Below are positions 1 to 9,556 of a stretch of 46,363 bases of DNA, piece by piece (the first letter of the stretch is position 1; each line of letters starts with the position of its first letter). The notes under the pieces were generated by a model. That model ran no database searches. It was not told the origin of the DNA and saw only the letters and a list, made by a program, of their open reading frames with translations. The position numbers and the translations under genes were made by a program. Origin of the DNA: an uncultured Francisellaceae bacterium (GTDB lineage Bacteria; Pseudomonadota; Gammaproteobacteria; UBA6186; Azoamicaceae); assembly GCA_903907935.1 (NCBI GenBank), contig CAIVQA010000016.1, forward strand, positions 1-46,363, written 5' to 3'.

Positions 1-136
1 TGGTCGAGGAATGTGCATGAAATAACTTTAACATTTATGGTAAAATTACCAGGCGATTTTAGCTAAAAAATAGCGCTAAACAGTCGCCTGGTAATTTTCA
101 AAATGTTAAAGTTATTTCGTGCGCGTTCCAAGACCA
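1..136. repeat. Large imperfect palindrome (about 53-bp arms)
   Basis: Bases 1-56 and about 84-136 are near-complementary: the outer TGGTC..GGAA..GTGCA.. pairs with ..TTCC..GACCA, followed by a long run around AAATAACTTTAACATTT and ATTACCAGGCGA, with a small TTAGC/GCTAA tip at about 61-80. The element may continue left of the window. It lies just upstream of tRNA-Leu and has arms unrelated to the element family at 13-41 kb. A DNA cruciform, a terminator-like RNA hairpin or a palindromic mobile element would all fit. Confidence 0.8.
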
Positions 137-214
137 GTGAGAGTTACGTACTGCAACAAAGGAGTATACTGGGAGGATAAGCAGTTACAAATAAAAAATT
201 AATTAACAATAATT

Positions 215-296
215 GCGAAAGTGGCGAAATTGGTAGACGCACTGGATTTAGGTTCCAGCGGGGCAACCTGTGAGAGTTCGAGTCTCTCCTTTCGCA
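215..296 (+). tRNA. tRNA-Leu (anticodon UAG)
   Basis: The acceptor stem GCGAAAG (215-221) pairs with CTTTCGC (289-295), followed by discriminator A296. The anticodon stem CTGGA/TCCAG (242-246/254-258) encloses loop TTTAGGT, giving anticodon TAG. A variable arm typical of class II tRNAs and a GAGAGTTCGAGTCTCTC T-arm follow. The 3' CCA is not encoded (next bases are CAA), so it must be added by nucleotidyltransferase. The gene ends 19 bp before tig. Confidence 0.97.
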
Positions 297-315
297 CAAA
301 ATGTAGGTTATCAAG

Positions 316-1614
316 ATGCAAATATTTATAGAAAAAACCAGCGACTTAGGCAGAAAAATTAAAGTTGCTATTCCTGCAACTAAAATTAACGATGCTGTTT
401 CTGACAAACTTAAAAAACTTACTAAACAAGTAAAGTTAAACGGGTTTCGTCCAGGCCATGTTCCTCTTAAAGTAATTCATGAAAAGTACGGAAACGAAGC
501 AAGAAAAGAAGCGTTAAGCGAAGCAATTGATGCTGGGCTTAACCAGGCAATTTCAGAAAACAAATTATTCCCTGTTGGCGACATCAAACTGGAACACGTA
601 AAAGATGAAACAAACTCTGATATAGAATGTGTATTTAACTTAGAAGTTTATCCAGAAATTAAATTTAATGATTTCTCCAGTTTACAAATTAACTCTCCAA
701 AAGTAGAAATTATTGAAAAAGATATAGACACCAGTTTATTAACTATACGTCAACAATTTGGCAAGAAAGTTATAGTAGATCGTGCTGCCAAAAATGGAGA
801 TGTACTTACTGTGGATTTTGTTGGTTTTATCGATAACCAAGAATTTCCAGGTGGTAATGGTAAGGATGCTATAGTTGAGATAGGTAGCGAACAATTTATT
901 GATGGCTTTGAATCCGGACTAATAAATGCTAAATCTGGGGAATCTCTAGAATTAAAACTACAATTTCCAGAAAATTATGCCGAAAAAACTTTAGCTGGCA
1001 AACCAGTAATATTTAAAATTACTGTTAAAAAAATTGAAGAAAAAGAGTTAGCAGAAATTAATGAAGAGCTAGCTAAAGCTTTGGGTAATAAGGATGGTGA
1101 TGTATCTAGCATTCGATCCTCCATAAAATCAAATATGGAAAAATATGCACAACAATTAATTAAAGAAAAAGAACAGGAACAACTAATTGAGCTATTACTA
1201 AAAAACTATCCTATTGATTTACCTGAACAACTATTAATAGCTGAACAACAAAATTTAGAACGATTGTTTAAACAACGTAATCAAGAACAAGGGATCACTA
1301 TTAAAGAATTAAATGCTCAAACAATTGCTGAAATAAAAGAACAAGCAAATAAAAATGTCCACTTATCCCTATTGTTACGAGAAATAATTAGCATTAATAA
1401 TTTAAAGCCAGATGAAGCAATCTTAAATAACAAGCTCAAAGAAGTTAGTTATTTATTTAAAGACAAACTATCGAATCCAAAATACAAAAATATTTATAAT
1501 AATATGAAAAATTCTATTATAAATTCTATGTTAACTAATTTGGCAATGGACTTTATAATGACTAAAGTTACTAAAACGGAAAAATTAATAAGTTTTGAGG
1601 AATTAAATAAATAA
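316..1614 (+). CDS. tig: Trigger factor, ribosome-associated chaperone/PPIase
   Basis: Trigger factor binds the ribosomal exit tunnel and shields nascent chains; its FKBP-like domain is a peptidyl-prolyl isomerase. The 432-aa product has the family's usual length. The ribosome-docking signature GFRPGHVP is at residues 43-50, an FKBP-type PPIase domain spans about 160-245 (VDFVGFIDNQEFPGG.. to ..KITVKKIEE), and a helical C-terminal substrate-binding arm follows. There is no strong Shine-Dalgarno before the ATG. The gene heads tig-clpP-clpX-lon, the classical gammaproteobacterial order, with clpP starting 12 bp after its stop, so the two are probably co-transcribed. Confidence 0.98.
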   Translation: MQIFIEKTSDLGRKIKVAIPATKINDAVSDKLKKLTKQVKLNGFRPGHVPLKVIHEKYGNEARKEALSEAIDAGLNQAISENKLFPVGDIKLEHVKDETNSDIECVFNLEVYPEIKFNDFSSLQINSPKVEIIEKDIDTSLLTIRQQFGKKVIVDRAAKNGDVLTVDFVGFIDNQEFPGGNGKDAIVEIGSEQFIDGFESGLINAKSGESLELKLQFPENYAEKTLAGKPVIFKITVKKIEEKELAEINEELAKALGNKDGDVSSIRSSIKSNMEKYAQQLIKEKEQEQLIELLLKNYPIDLPEQLLIAEQQNLERLFKQRNQEQGITIKELNAQTIAEIKEQANKNVHLSLLLREIISINNLKPDEAILNNKLKEVSYLFKDKLSNPKYKNIYNNMKNSIINSMLTNLAMDFIMTKVTKTEKLISFEELNK

Positions 1615-1626
1615 TGGAGATTAAAA

Positions 1627-2241
1627 ATGGAATACTCAACTAAAAATAGTCTTAACACTTTAGTACCTATAGTAATAGAACAATCTAATCGCGGAGAACG
1701 TGCTTATGATATTTATTCCAGGTTACTAAAAGAACGAGTAATTTTTTTAGTTGGCCCAGTAGAAGAACATATGGCTAATTTAGTTGTAGCACAATTATTA
1801 TTTTTAGAATCAGAAAATCCAGACAAAGATATATCTTTATATATAAATTCTCCTGGTGGGGTAGTTACAGCTGGCATGGCTATTTACGATACTATCCAAT
1901 TTATAAAACCAGATGTTAGTACTTTATGTATTGGTCAAGCTTGTAGCATGGGAGCAGTTCTATTGTTAGGTGGAGCTAAACATAAACGTTTTGCACTACC
2001 AAATTCTAGAGTTATGATGCATCAACCATTAGGTGGTTTTCAGGGTCAAGCCAGCGATATAGAAATTCATACCAAAGAAATCTTAGCATTAAAAAAACGA
2101 TTAAACGAAATCTGTGCCAAACATACTGGCCAAGACTTAAAGCGTATAGAAAAAGATACAGATCGAGATAATTTTATGAGTGCTTTTGATGCTAAAGCAT
2201 ATGGTATAGTAGATGCCGTGTTAGAAGCAAGACAAATATAG
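1627..2241 (+). CDS. clpP: ATP-dependent Clp protease proteolytic subunit
   Basis: ClpP forms the double-heptameric serine peptidase chamber that works with ClpX. The 204-aa sequence keeps the whole catalytic triad: Ser107 in GQACSMGA, His132 in MMHQP and Asp181 in DRDNF. The oxyanion-region SPGG motif is at 75-78. A GGAG ribosome-binding site lies about 6 bp before the ATG. The first 15-20 residues would correspond to the self-processed propeptide known for the family. It sits between tig and clpX; the 135-bp gap before clpX is long enough to hold a separate promoter. Confidence 0.98.
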   Translation: MEYSTKNSLNTLVPIVIEQSNRGERAYDIYSRLLKERVIFLVGPVEEHMANLVVAQLLFLESENPDKDISLYINSPGGVVTAGMAIYDTIQFIKPDVSTLCIGQACSMGAVLLLGGAKHKRFALPNSRVMMHQPLGGFQGQASDIEIHTKEILALKKRLNEICAKHTGQDLKRIEKDTDRDNFMSAFDAKAYGIVDAVLEARQI

Positions 2242-2332
2242 AACTTATGTAAGTGTGTCTACAATCAATTATAGCTTACAATAGAACTAATGGCATTAAT
2301 AATATATAGTATATATGATAGTATATTAAATA

Positions 2333-2360
2333 TTTGAAAGCATCTTTAAGCGTATATAAT
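2333..2360 (+). promoter_or_regulatory. Candidate sigma70-type promoter before clpX
   Basis: TTGAAA (2333-2338), a 16-bp spacer and TATAAT (2355-2360) match sigma70 consensus well. The predicted transcription start at about 2367 would place the clpX Shine-Dalgarno (GGTGG, 2363-2367) at or before the RNA 5' end. The match may therefore be fortuitous in this AT-rich DNA, or the transcript may be nearly leaderless. Confidence 0.35.
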
Positions 2361-2376
2361 CAGGTGGAACTTTATT

Positions 2377-3702
2377 ATGGTTGAAAAAAAAGAACGGGGT
2401 AATAGTACAATAAAGTTATTGTACTGCTCTTTTTGCGGTAAAAGTCAACATGAGGTAAAAAAGCTTATAGCTGGTCCTTCCGTTTTTATTTGTGACGAAT
2501 GTGTAGAATTATGCAACGATATTATTTGTGAAGAGATATCTGAAGATAAGTTGGATCATAATAAAAAACTTTCTTTATATACACCAAAAGAAATTTTAAA
2601 TGTTTTAGATCAATACGTGATAGGGCAAGCAAATGCCAAAAAAATTCTCGCAGTTGCTGTATATAATCATTATAAAAAACTACAAGCAATAAATGCTAAA
2701 GGATCGGCAGTAGATCCAGATGTTGAATTAGGAAAAAGTAATATTTTATTAATTGGTCCAACAGGTTCTGGTAAAACTTTATTAGCTGAAACTTTAGCTA
2801 GATTATTAAATGTTCCTTTTGCCATAGCAGATGCTACCACTTTAACCGAAGCTGGATATGTAGGTGAAGATGTTGAAAACATTATTCAAAAATTACTTCA
2901 AAAATGTGATTATGATGTTGAAAAGGCCCAAACTGGCATAGTTTATATAGACGAAATAGACAAAATTTGTAGAAAATCAGAAAATCCTTCTATAACCAGA
3001 GATGTATCTGGAGAAGGAGTGCAACAAGCATTATTAAAACTAATCGAGGGTACTATAGCTTCAGTTCCACCTCAAGGTGGACGTAAACATCCTCAACAAG
3101 AATTTATCCAAGTAGATACTTCTAAAATTTTATTTATTTGTGGTGGAGCTTTTTCTGGTTTAGATAAAGTAATTTTACAGCGTACTAATGTGGGAGGTAT
3201 AGGATTTTCTGCCGATATTAGCCCAAAGACTAAAGAAAGCGATATTTTAAGCAAAATAATTCATGATGTAGAAACTCAAGACTTAATTAAATATGGCTTA
3301 ATTCCAGAATTCGTAGGGCGCCTACCAGTGGTTGCTACTTTAGACGAATTAGATGAAACGGCTTTATTTAAAATCTTGGTTGAACCAAAAAATTCTTTAG
3401 TAAAACAATATAAAAAACTATTTAAAATGGAAGGGGTCGAAATAGAATTTCGTGATGAAGCATTAAATTTAGTTGCTAAACGTGCTATGCAACGTAAATC
3501 TGGAGCTAGAGGGTTAAGAGCAATACTAGAAACTGTATTATTAAATACTATGTACGAATTACCATCTATGGTAAATGTTAACAAAGTATTAATAGATGCA
3601 TCAGTTATCGAAGGTAAATCCGATCCAATTTTAATATTTACCAATCAAAATCAAATACAAACTGGGCCTATAATAAATTCCGATAAAACTAAACAAGGTT
3701 AA
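2377..3702 (+). CDS. clpX: ClpX, AAA+ unfoldase of ClpXP
   Basis: ClpX recognises and unfolds substrates and feeds them to ClpP. The N-terminal zinc-binding domain has four cysteines (C17, C20, C39, C42). The AAA+ module has Walker A GPTGSGKT at 127-134 and Walker B VYIDEIDK at about 189-196, and the GYVGEDVE pore-loop region is at 160-167. The 441-aa length is slightly above the usual ~420 because of a short polar tail. The start is supported by CAGGTGG 9 bp upstream. lon starts 11 bp downstream. Confidence 0.98.
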   Translation: MVEKKERGNSTIKLLYCSFCGKSQHEVKKLIAGPSVFICDECVELCNDIICEEISEDKLDHNKKLSLYTPKEILNVLDQYVIGQANAKKILAVAVYNHYKKLQAINAKGSAVDPDVELGKSNILLIGPTGSGKTLLAETLARLLNVPFAIADATTLTEAGYVGEDVENIIQKLLQKCDYDVEKAQTGIVYIDEIDKICRKSENPSITRDVSGEGVQQALLKLIEGTIASVPPQGGRKHPQQEFIQVDTSKILFICGGAFSGLDKVILQRTNVGGIGFSADISPKTKESDILSKIIHDVETQDLIKYGLIPEFVGRLPVVATLDELDETALFKILVEPKNSLVKQYKKLFKMEGVEIEFRDEALNLVAKRAMQRKSGARGLRAILETVLLNTMYELPSMVNVNKVLIDASVIEGKSDPILIFTNQNQIQTGPIINSDKTKQG

Positions 3703-3713
3703 TAAAAAAATCT

Positions 3714-6185
3714 ATGAGTGATCACCTAGACCCGGATATACATCAAACGTATGAAATTATGCCAATGTTGGCGTTACGAGATGTAGTTGTTTACCCGCAT
3801 ATGGTTATTCCTCTATTTATTGGTAGAGATAAATCCGTTAAAGCTCTAGAAGATGCGATGAGTGGGAATAAACGAATTCTATTAATGGCTCAAAAGGAAT
3901 CTTCTCACGATAATCCTACTATCGACGATTTATATAAAGTTGGTACAGTATCCTCTGTTTTACAATTACTAAAGCTTCCAGATGCTACTATTAAGGTTTT
4001 AGTAGAAGGGGTACAACGTGGCAAAATGGTTAGTTGCCAAAAAATAGAACCTTTTTTTATGGCCGAAGTAGCTCCAATAAATACTCAAGTGACTGTTGGT
4101 AAAGAATTAGAATTATTGATTAAATCTTTAATTTCTCAATTTGAAAATTATGTTAAATTAAATAAACGACTACCTTTAGAAATTGTTTCTTCTTTATTAA
4201 ATATTAATGATCCTATTCGTTTAGTGGATACCATTGCTGCTCATTTACTGATTAAAGTAAGTGAAAAACAACAAATTTTAGAATTAGAAAAATTATCAGA
4301 ACGCATTGAATATTTAATTGGAATTATAAAAAACGAATTAGATATTATAAAAATAAAACGTAAAATTGAATTCAACGTTAAAAAACAAATGGAGAAAAGC
4401 CAACGACAGTATTATCTTAACGAAGAAATGAAAGCCATCCAAAAAGAACTTGGTGAAATGGATGAAGCAAGCGGCAACGAAATAGAAGATCTCCGTAGAA
4501 AAATCACAAAATCCAAAATGACTCAAGAAGCAAAAGAAAAAGCTCTTAGTGAATTAAACAAATTAAAATTAATGCCAGCTATGTCGGCAGAAGCTACTGT
4601 ATCTCGTAATTATATAGACTGTCTATTAAATGTTCCTTGGAAACGCAGTACCAAATTAAGTAACGATTTAGCATTTGCAGGAGATGTATTAGAAAAAGAT
4701 CATTACGGATTAGAGAAAGTTAAAGAACGCATTATTGAATATCTAGCAGTACAAATGCGCATAAAAAAAGCTAAAGGTCCGGTTATTTGTTTAGTAGGTC
4801 CTCCTGGGGTCGGTAAAACATCTTTAGGAGAATCTATAGCTCGAGCTATCAAAAGAAAATTTTTACGAGTATCTTTAGGTGGTGTTCGTGATGAAGCAGA
4901 AATACGAGGACATAGACGTACTTATATAGGTGCAATGCCAGGGAAAATTATCCAAAAAATTAGTAAATCAAAAGTTAATAATCCATTATTTTTATTAGAC
5001 GAAATAGACAAAATGTCTACAGATTTTCGTGGTGATCCAGCTTCTGCTCTATTAGAGGTTTTAGATTCTGAACAAAATGATGCTTTTAACGATCATTATT
5101 TAGAAGTTGACTACGATTTATCTAAAGTAATGTTTATAGCTACTGCTAATTCTTTAAATATCCCTCATGCTTTATTAGATCGTATGGAAATAATTTGGAT
5201 CACCGGTTACACCGAAGATGAAAAATTAAATATCGTTAAAAAATATCTATTACCAAAACAAATGAAAGCGACAGGTTTACACCATCATGAATTAAAACTA
5301 TCTGACGATGCCATAATAGAAATAATCAATTACTATGCTAAAGAAGCAGGTGTACGTAATTTAGAACGAGAAATTTCTAAATTATGTCGTAAAATCGTCA
5401 AAAATTTATTATCAGATCCATCCATTACTAGCTATTCCTTAAATGCCAGTAATATAGAAAAATATTTAGGGATACGTCGCTATAGGTTTGGTCAAGTAGA
5501 AAATGAAGACGAATCAATACATGCAAAAGATTGGATTGGACAAGCAACTGGCCTAGCTTGGACTGAAGTTGGTGGTGATATTTTAACTATAGAAGCAGCA
5601 AAGGTTGCAGGGGATGGTAAAGTAGCTCGTACCGGACAATTAGGTGATGTTATGCAAGAATCCATTCAAGCCGCAATGACAGTAGTACGTAACAGAGCAG
5701 CTTCTCTTGGTATAACTGGTAATTTCTATAAAAAATACGATGTACACATTCACGTTCCTGAAGGAGCAACTCCTAAAGACGGCCCATCCGCTGGTATTGC
5801 AGTATGTACCGCCTTAGTATCATTATTTACTAATATTCCAGTAAAAAAAGATGTAGCAATGACTGGAGAAATTACTCTTCGTGGTAAGGTATTACCAATA
5901 GGGGGATTAAAAGAAAAACTATTAGCTGCTAGAAGATCTGGCATAACTACAGTTATTATCCCAGAAGAAAATGCTCATGATCTAAAAGAAATTCCAGAAA
6001 ATATTCATCAAGGTTTAAAAATTCATATGGTTAATTGGATCGATCAAGTGTTAGAAATAGCTTTGGAGTCTATCCCAAAACCTATAATGCTTAATAAAAA
6101 GAAAAGAATTAGCAAAAAAACTACTACTACCACTGCTACTCGTAAAAATAGACGGAAGGGTATCGAGATAATTAGTCGGCATTAG
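3714..6185 (+). CDS. lon: Lon protease with a basic C-terminal tail
   Basis: Lon is a soluble AAA+ serine protease that degrades damaged and regulatory proteins. Domains in order are an N-terminal LON substrate domain (about 15-215), a helical region, an AAA+ domain with Walker A GPPGVGKT at 362-369, and the protease domain with the Ser692 (DGPSAG) / Lys735 (GGLKEK) dyad. At 823 aa it is longer than E. coli Lon (784 aa). About 30 extra C-terminal residues are rich in Lys, Arg and Thr (KKKR, KK, TTTTT, RKNRRK), which could promote nucleic-acid binding; that is inference. The ATG lacks a clear Shine-Dalgarno. The gene ends 5 bp from a convergent Sel1 gene. Confidence 0.97.
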   Translation: MSDHLDPDIHQTYEIMPMLALRDVVVYPHMVIPLFIGRDKSVKALEDAMSGNKRILLMAQKESSHDNPTIDDLYKVGTVSSVLQLLKLPDATIKVLVEGVQRGKMVSCQKIEPFFMAEVAPINTQVTVGKELELLIKSLISQFENYVKLNKRLPLEIVSSLLNINDPIRLVDTIAAHLLIKVSEKQQILELEKLSERIEYLIGIIKNELDIIKIKRKIEFNVKKQMEKSQRQYYLNEEMKAIQKELGEMDEASGNEIEDLRRKITKSKMTQEAKEKALSELNKLKLMPAMSAEATVSRNYIDCLLNVPWKRSTKLSNDLAFAGDVLEKDHYGLEKVKERIIEYLAVQMRIKKAKGPVICLVGPPGVGKTSLGESIARAIKRKFLRVSLGGVRDEAEIRGHRRTYIGAMPGKIIQKISKSKVNNPLFLLDEIDKMSTDFRGDPASALLEVLDSEQNDAFNDHYLEVDYDLSKVMFIATANSLNIPHALLDRMEIIWITGYTEDEKLNIVKKYLLPKQMKATGLHHHELKLSDDAIIEIINYYAKEAGVRNLEREISKLCRKIVKNLLSDPSITSYSLNASNIEKYLGIRRYRFGQVENEDESIHAKDWIGQATGLAWTEVGGDILTIEAAKVAGDGKVARTGQLGDVMQESIQAAMTVVRNRAASLGITGNFYKKYDVHIHVPEGATPKDGPSAGIAVCTALVSLFTNIPVKKDVAMTGEITLRGKVLPIGGLKEKLLAARRSGITTVIIPEENAHDLKEIPENIHQGLKIHMVNWIDQVLEIALESIPKPIMLNKKKRISKKTTTTTATRKNRRKGIEIISRH

Positions 6186-6190
6186 AGTAC

Positions 6191-6652
6191 CTAGGTATTT
6201 TTTTCCAACAATATACCTAATTTTTTTTTAGCATCCTTGTTACCTTGCATAGCTGCTTTTTTGTACCATTCTATAGCTTTAGTATTATCTTGCGGAAATA
6301 CTATACCTTCTTCATAAAGTCTTCCAATGGTATATTGAGCTTGATCGAAGTTTTGTTTTGCAGCTTTTTCAAGTAAAGTTTTAGCTTTTTTATAATTTTG
6401 TTTGGTTCCAATTTCGCCAATGTACATTGTTGCCAAAAGATGTTGAGCAGCAACAAGATTGCCATTTGCAGCTTCAGAACACCAGGCAAACGCTTTTACA
6501 TAATCTTTTTTTAAATAGGACAATGCAGCAAGATGAAGTTGTTCTTCTGGGGTAGTAACAATTTCATCTTTTTTAAATGTAAAATATAGAAATGCTATAC
6601 CTAAAATAAGGTAGAGTATTATGTTAGAACGGTCTAGTTTTGGAAAAATCAT
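6191..6652 (-). CDS. Small membrane-anchored Sel1-repeat protein
   Basis: This 153-aa protein has one N-terminal hydrophobic segment (about residues 11-27, ILYLILGIAFLYFTF) and three Sel1-type TPR-like repeats (about 47-150, with AAxxGxxxAQxxLxxxYxxG-like spacing). Sel1 repeats mediate protein-protein contacts and are common in intracellular gammaproteobacteria. It is the last gene of a three-gene minus-strand cluster. Its final ~30 codons are nearly identical in DNA to the end of the neighbouring 228-aa gene (6193-6275 vs 6695-6778), so the two are products of a recent tandem duplication. The specific partner is not recognisable. Confidence 0.85.
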   Translation of the reverse strand: MIFPKLDRSNIILYLILGIAFLYFTFKKDEIVTTPEEQLHLAALSYLKKDYVKAFAWCSEAANGNLVAAQHLLATMYIGEIGTKQNYKKAKTLLEKAAKQNFDQAQYTIGRLYEEGIVFPQDNTKAIEWYKKAAMQGNKDAKKKLGILLEKNT

Positions 6653-6690
6653 TTTGTGAGCCTACATTACCTAATCTTCGTTTTATAATC

Positions 6691-7377
6691 CTAGGTATTT
6701 TTTTCCAACAATATATCTAATCTTTTTTGGGCATCCTTGTTACCTTGCATAGCTGCTTTTTTGTACCATTCTATAGCCTTTTTAGTGTTTTTATTGATTA
6801 TTTTACCTTCTTCAAATAAAAAACCAAGTGTATATTGTGCTGAAGAGCTGCCATTTTTTGCAGCTAATAAAAAAAGATCAAATGCTTTAAGGTAATCTTG
6901 TTTAATTTCATCTCCTCCATGATAGTATACAAGACCAAGATTATATTGAGCAGGATAATAAGAACCTTTAGACAAAGGTTCTAATAATTCTACAGCTTTT
7001 TTATAGTTTTTTTTAAAACCACATTTCCCATTATAGTATAATAATCCAAGGTTATTTTGAGCTTTAACAAGACCTTGTTTTGCAGCTTTTTCAAATAAAA
7101 CACCAGCTTTTTTGTGATTTTTTTCAACTTTTATTCCTTTATAGTAAAATAACCCCAGATTATTTTGAGCTTCAGCATAACCTTTATATGCAGCTTTTTC
7201 ATATAAATCAAAAGCTCTATTGTAGTCTTTTTTAGCATATGCAAGCATGCCAAGATAATTTTGTTCTTCCGCAGAAGAAACAACCTCACAATAATACGAT
7301 AAGTATATGTATACTCCGCCCACAATAATAATGCGTATAATGTTAAAAAGGTCTAGCTTTGGGAGGGCTATTTTCAT
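6691..7377 (-). CDS. Membrane-anchored Sel1-repeat protein
   Basis: The 228-aa product has a hydrophobic N-terminal anchor (about 11-28) and about five Sel1 repeats in residues 40-225, each following the pattern AxxxGxxxAQxNLGLxYYxG. Its start lies 35 bp inside the end of the 662-aa gene, with a good AAGGAA ribosome-binding site in that overlap, so translation is probably coupled. It is paralogous to the downstream 153-aa gene and shares its AIEWYKKAAMQGNKDA C-terminus. Anchor plus repeats suggests a periplasmic or membrane-surface scaffold; the function is unknown. Confidence 0.87.
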   Translation of the reverse strand: MKIALPKLDLFNIIRIIIVGGVYIYLSYYCEVVSSAEEQNYLGMLAYAKKDYNRAFDLYEKAAYKGYAEAQNNLGLFYYKGIKVEKNHKKAGVLFEKAAKQGLVKAQNNLGLLYYNGKCGFKKNYKKAVELLEPLSKGSYYPAQYNLGLVYYHGGDEIKQDYLKAFDLFLLAAKNGSSSAQYTLGFLFEEGKIINKNTKKAIEWYKKAAMQGNKDAQKRLDILLEKNT

Positions 7378-9331
7378 GTTCCTTTTCCTTTTTGTATTGT
7401 TGTGCCTGATAAACTGCTTTATTAAGACCTTTTAAAGTACCAGTAAAAACTCCCACAATAGATGCTCCAGCAACAACTCTAATATTGCGAGTAAGCATTG
7501 TAGCAATCATGGCATTATTAAGAACATCCTCAACTATTTGTTTGGCTATTATGTTACAGTTCAAACTGCTATCTTCATTTGGGCTTGTGTCAATTTTCAA
7601 TCCTAACTTTTCAGACATGTACCCAACTATACTTTGTGTTGTCAACTCTTTTAAAAGTTTTTTTCCTTTATGATGTGAGAATATTGTGGTAATTGCAAAT
7701 TTACGAAGAGCGCTTTTAGTTTCTGGAGGAAGTTTAGACTTGTTTTCACATAGACATTTTTCGTCAAGAGCTTCTAATCCTCCTTCTACTGCTCCATTCA
7801 ATGCTCCCATAATACCGCCTATAATGCCTTCTTCAACTAGACCATCGATGATGCCATTATCTGCTCCCTCAAAAATTTTTCTATAATTATAATTACATTC
7901 TTTATCTTCATCTTGCTCATCTTCTGGCTCATCTTCGGAATTTGAACTTGAAGAAGAACTAGAACAAGCAGAAGAACTGGATCCTGCAGAAAAACTAGAG
8001 CTAGAAGTAGCGCTCATTTGCATAGCTGCTGTTATTGTCTTTTCTATGTTTTCCAAGTCAATAGCATATGCTATATTCTTCTTTAGTAATCCAACTTCAA
8101 GGCCGTTAAGAATAAGCTTCTCAAACAATAACTTTATTTTTTCTGTAGATGTATTAGCCCAGAATTCTAACATATCCTTCTTGCTTATATTTTCTATTTC
8201 TTTTGCAACACTGAAAAAAACCACCCCATCAGGACAGCTTAATTCGCTTCCTCTCGGGCTATAATAATTGTGATTGTTAACAATGTAAATTCTTTTGTCT
8301 GTAGATAGTTTTTCTTCTTCTTTTATTTTTTCTACTATAACATCCATACTTTTTTTAAATTCTTCTATTTTTTTCATTTGCTTGGCTAACGATATTGTTC
8401 TTTCTATTTTTGCTACATCAATAATATACTCCACATCTCTTGCTATTGAGCCGTCCTTTAATTGCATTTTAACAATGCTTTCTGATAAATCTCTTATTTT
8501 TTCTGCAGTTGTTGTAGCCCAGAACCCGAACAGAATTGTTTTATCCATTTGTTCTGGCTCTTTAGTAGGACTTAAAAGTATTGTTTTGTTTGGAAGAGAT
8601 AGGCTACTACCTCGGGGACTATAAAATTCTTTATTTACAACATAATGATTACCTAGCTTTATTTGTTCTTCTTTCTCCTTTTTTTTCTTTTTCATTTCTT
8701 CCATTATTCTTGCTTGTTCTCTATTTCTCTGTTCTATAAGCTGTATTTGTGCTTGTCTTGTTTCTTCTGCTATTCGCGTTTGTTCTGCAAGTCTTGCGGC
8801 AGCTTGAATTCTAGCTTGTTCTGCTTGTAGCTGTTCTTGTGCCTTTTGTTCTTTTCCTTTTTGTTTTGCTTGCATTTGTGCAACACCATGAGCATTAGAA
8901 AAAAATCTTTTTTGTTTTGCCATTATTCCATTTAAAGCAACCTGAGCTGGACTTAAATGCTTTGCAAAAGGTGTAAAAGTTTGTTGAATTGGTGCTGGAA
9001 CAAAAGAAGTCTGAGTTGTTCCGAGGAATGATGGGCTTGTATATGTAGAATGATAGGTGGGATTATTAACTATAGTTGTTTCATTATAATGTGATGTACT
9101 TTGTTGGGGAACAATAGAGGATGACGAAACTTCGCTATGAGAAGATCTAGCTGAAAAAGATGCAGGCGTAGAGTATGAGTTTGCTTGTGGGGTATAATGT
9201 GAGGCAGAAGTTAAACCTGTATGTCTCATATTAATTGATGCTTGAGATGATCGCATTGCAGAATCCTGCATTGAGCGCATATAAGCTGTATAGTTAGCTC
9301 CTGTCCGACTTGGGTGACTGCTATTAAACAT
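7343..9331 (-). CDS. Large Ser-rich protein with duplicated module; possible secreted/effector protein
   Basis: No family was recognised in this 662-aa protein. Residues 1-140 are Ser/Thr/Tyr/Gln-rich and look disordered. Residues about 150-225 are a Q/E/K/R coiled coil. Two related modules follow at about 229-321 and 350-440; both carry YSPRGS, then FWA(T/N)T(T/S).EKI, then an (I/L).IEKTI-like end, so they arose by internal duplication. A Ser-rich and acidic linker (441-478) leads to a Gly/Ala-rich hydrophobic C-terminal region (488-640), which contains GIIGGIMGALNGAVEGG and GASIVGVFTGTLKGL and might insert in membranes. There is no signal peptide. AAGGAAAA precedes the ATG. The architecture fits an effector or cell-surface protein, but this is only inference. 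Confidence 0.85.
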   Translation of the reverse strand: MFNSSHPSRTGANYTAYMRSMQDSAMRSSQASINMRHTGLTSASHYTPQANSYSTPASFSARSSHSEVSSSSIVPQQSTSHYNETTIVNNPTYHSTYTSPSFLGTTQTSFVPAPIQQTFTPFAKHLSPAQVALNGIMAKQKRFFSNAHGVAQMQAKQKGKEQKAQEQLQAEQARIQAAARLAEQTRIAEETRQAQIQLIEQRNREQARIMEEMKKKKKEKEEQIKLGNHYVVNKEFYSPRGSSLSLPNKTILLSPTKEPEQMDKTILFGFWATTTAEKIRDLSESIVKMQLKDGSIARDVEYIIDVAKIERTISLAKQMKKIEEFKKSMDVIVEKIKEEEKLSTDKRIYIVNNHNYYSPRGSELSCPDGVVFFSVAKEIENISKKDMLEFWANTSTEKIKLLFEKLILNGLEVGLLKKNIAYAIDLENIEKTITAAMQMSATSSSSFSAGSSSSACSSSSSSSNSEDEPEDEQDEDKECNYNYRKIFEGADNGIIDGLVEEGIIGGIMGALNGAVEGGLEALDEKCLCENKSKLPPETKSALRKFAITTIFSHHKGKKLLKELTTQSIVGYMSEKLGLKIDTSPNEDSSLNCNIIAKQIVEDVLNNAMIATMLTRNIRVVAGASIVGVFTGTLKGLNKAVYQAQQYKKEKEHENSPPKARPF

Positions 9332-9556
9332 ATGAATTTTCCTTAATACTTTTTATTTATTTATGCCAATCCATAGCCCCATAAAATCCATTTGCCATAT
9401 GCTAATCTAACAATAAATAGAATGTCTATAATATTTATACCCCCCTCCCCCACACAGTACCATTTAGCGAACAGCCTTATAATTCTCATGCTCTTATGTT
9501 TACAAGATATGAAAATGATGCTATTAATAATATGTCATGGTAATGGTTAACTAATA

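Noticed and set aside
144..407. 87-aa minus-strand ORF across tRNA-Leu and the tig start
   Set aside because: It runs antisense through a tRNA and a conserved gene; no homology features.
6180..6205. Terminator between lon and the Sel1 gene (TACCTAGGTA then T-run)
   Set aside because: The palindrome has no loop and only a short stem, too weak to call a terminator.
9440..9462. C-rich tract (CCCCCCTCCCCC) upstream of the 662-aa gene as a phase-variation switch
   Set aside because: It lies outside any ORF, is interrupted by T, and is not placed within a recognisable promoter.
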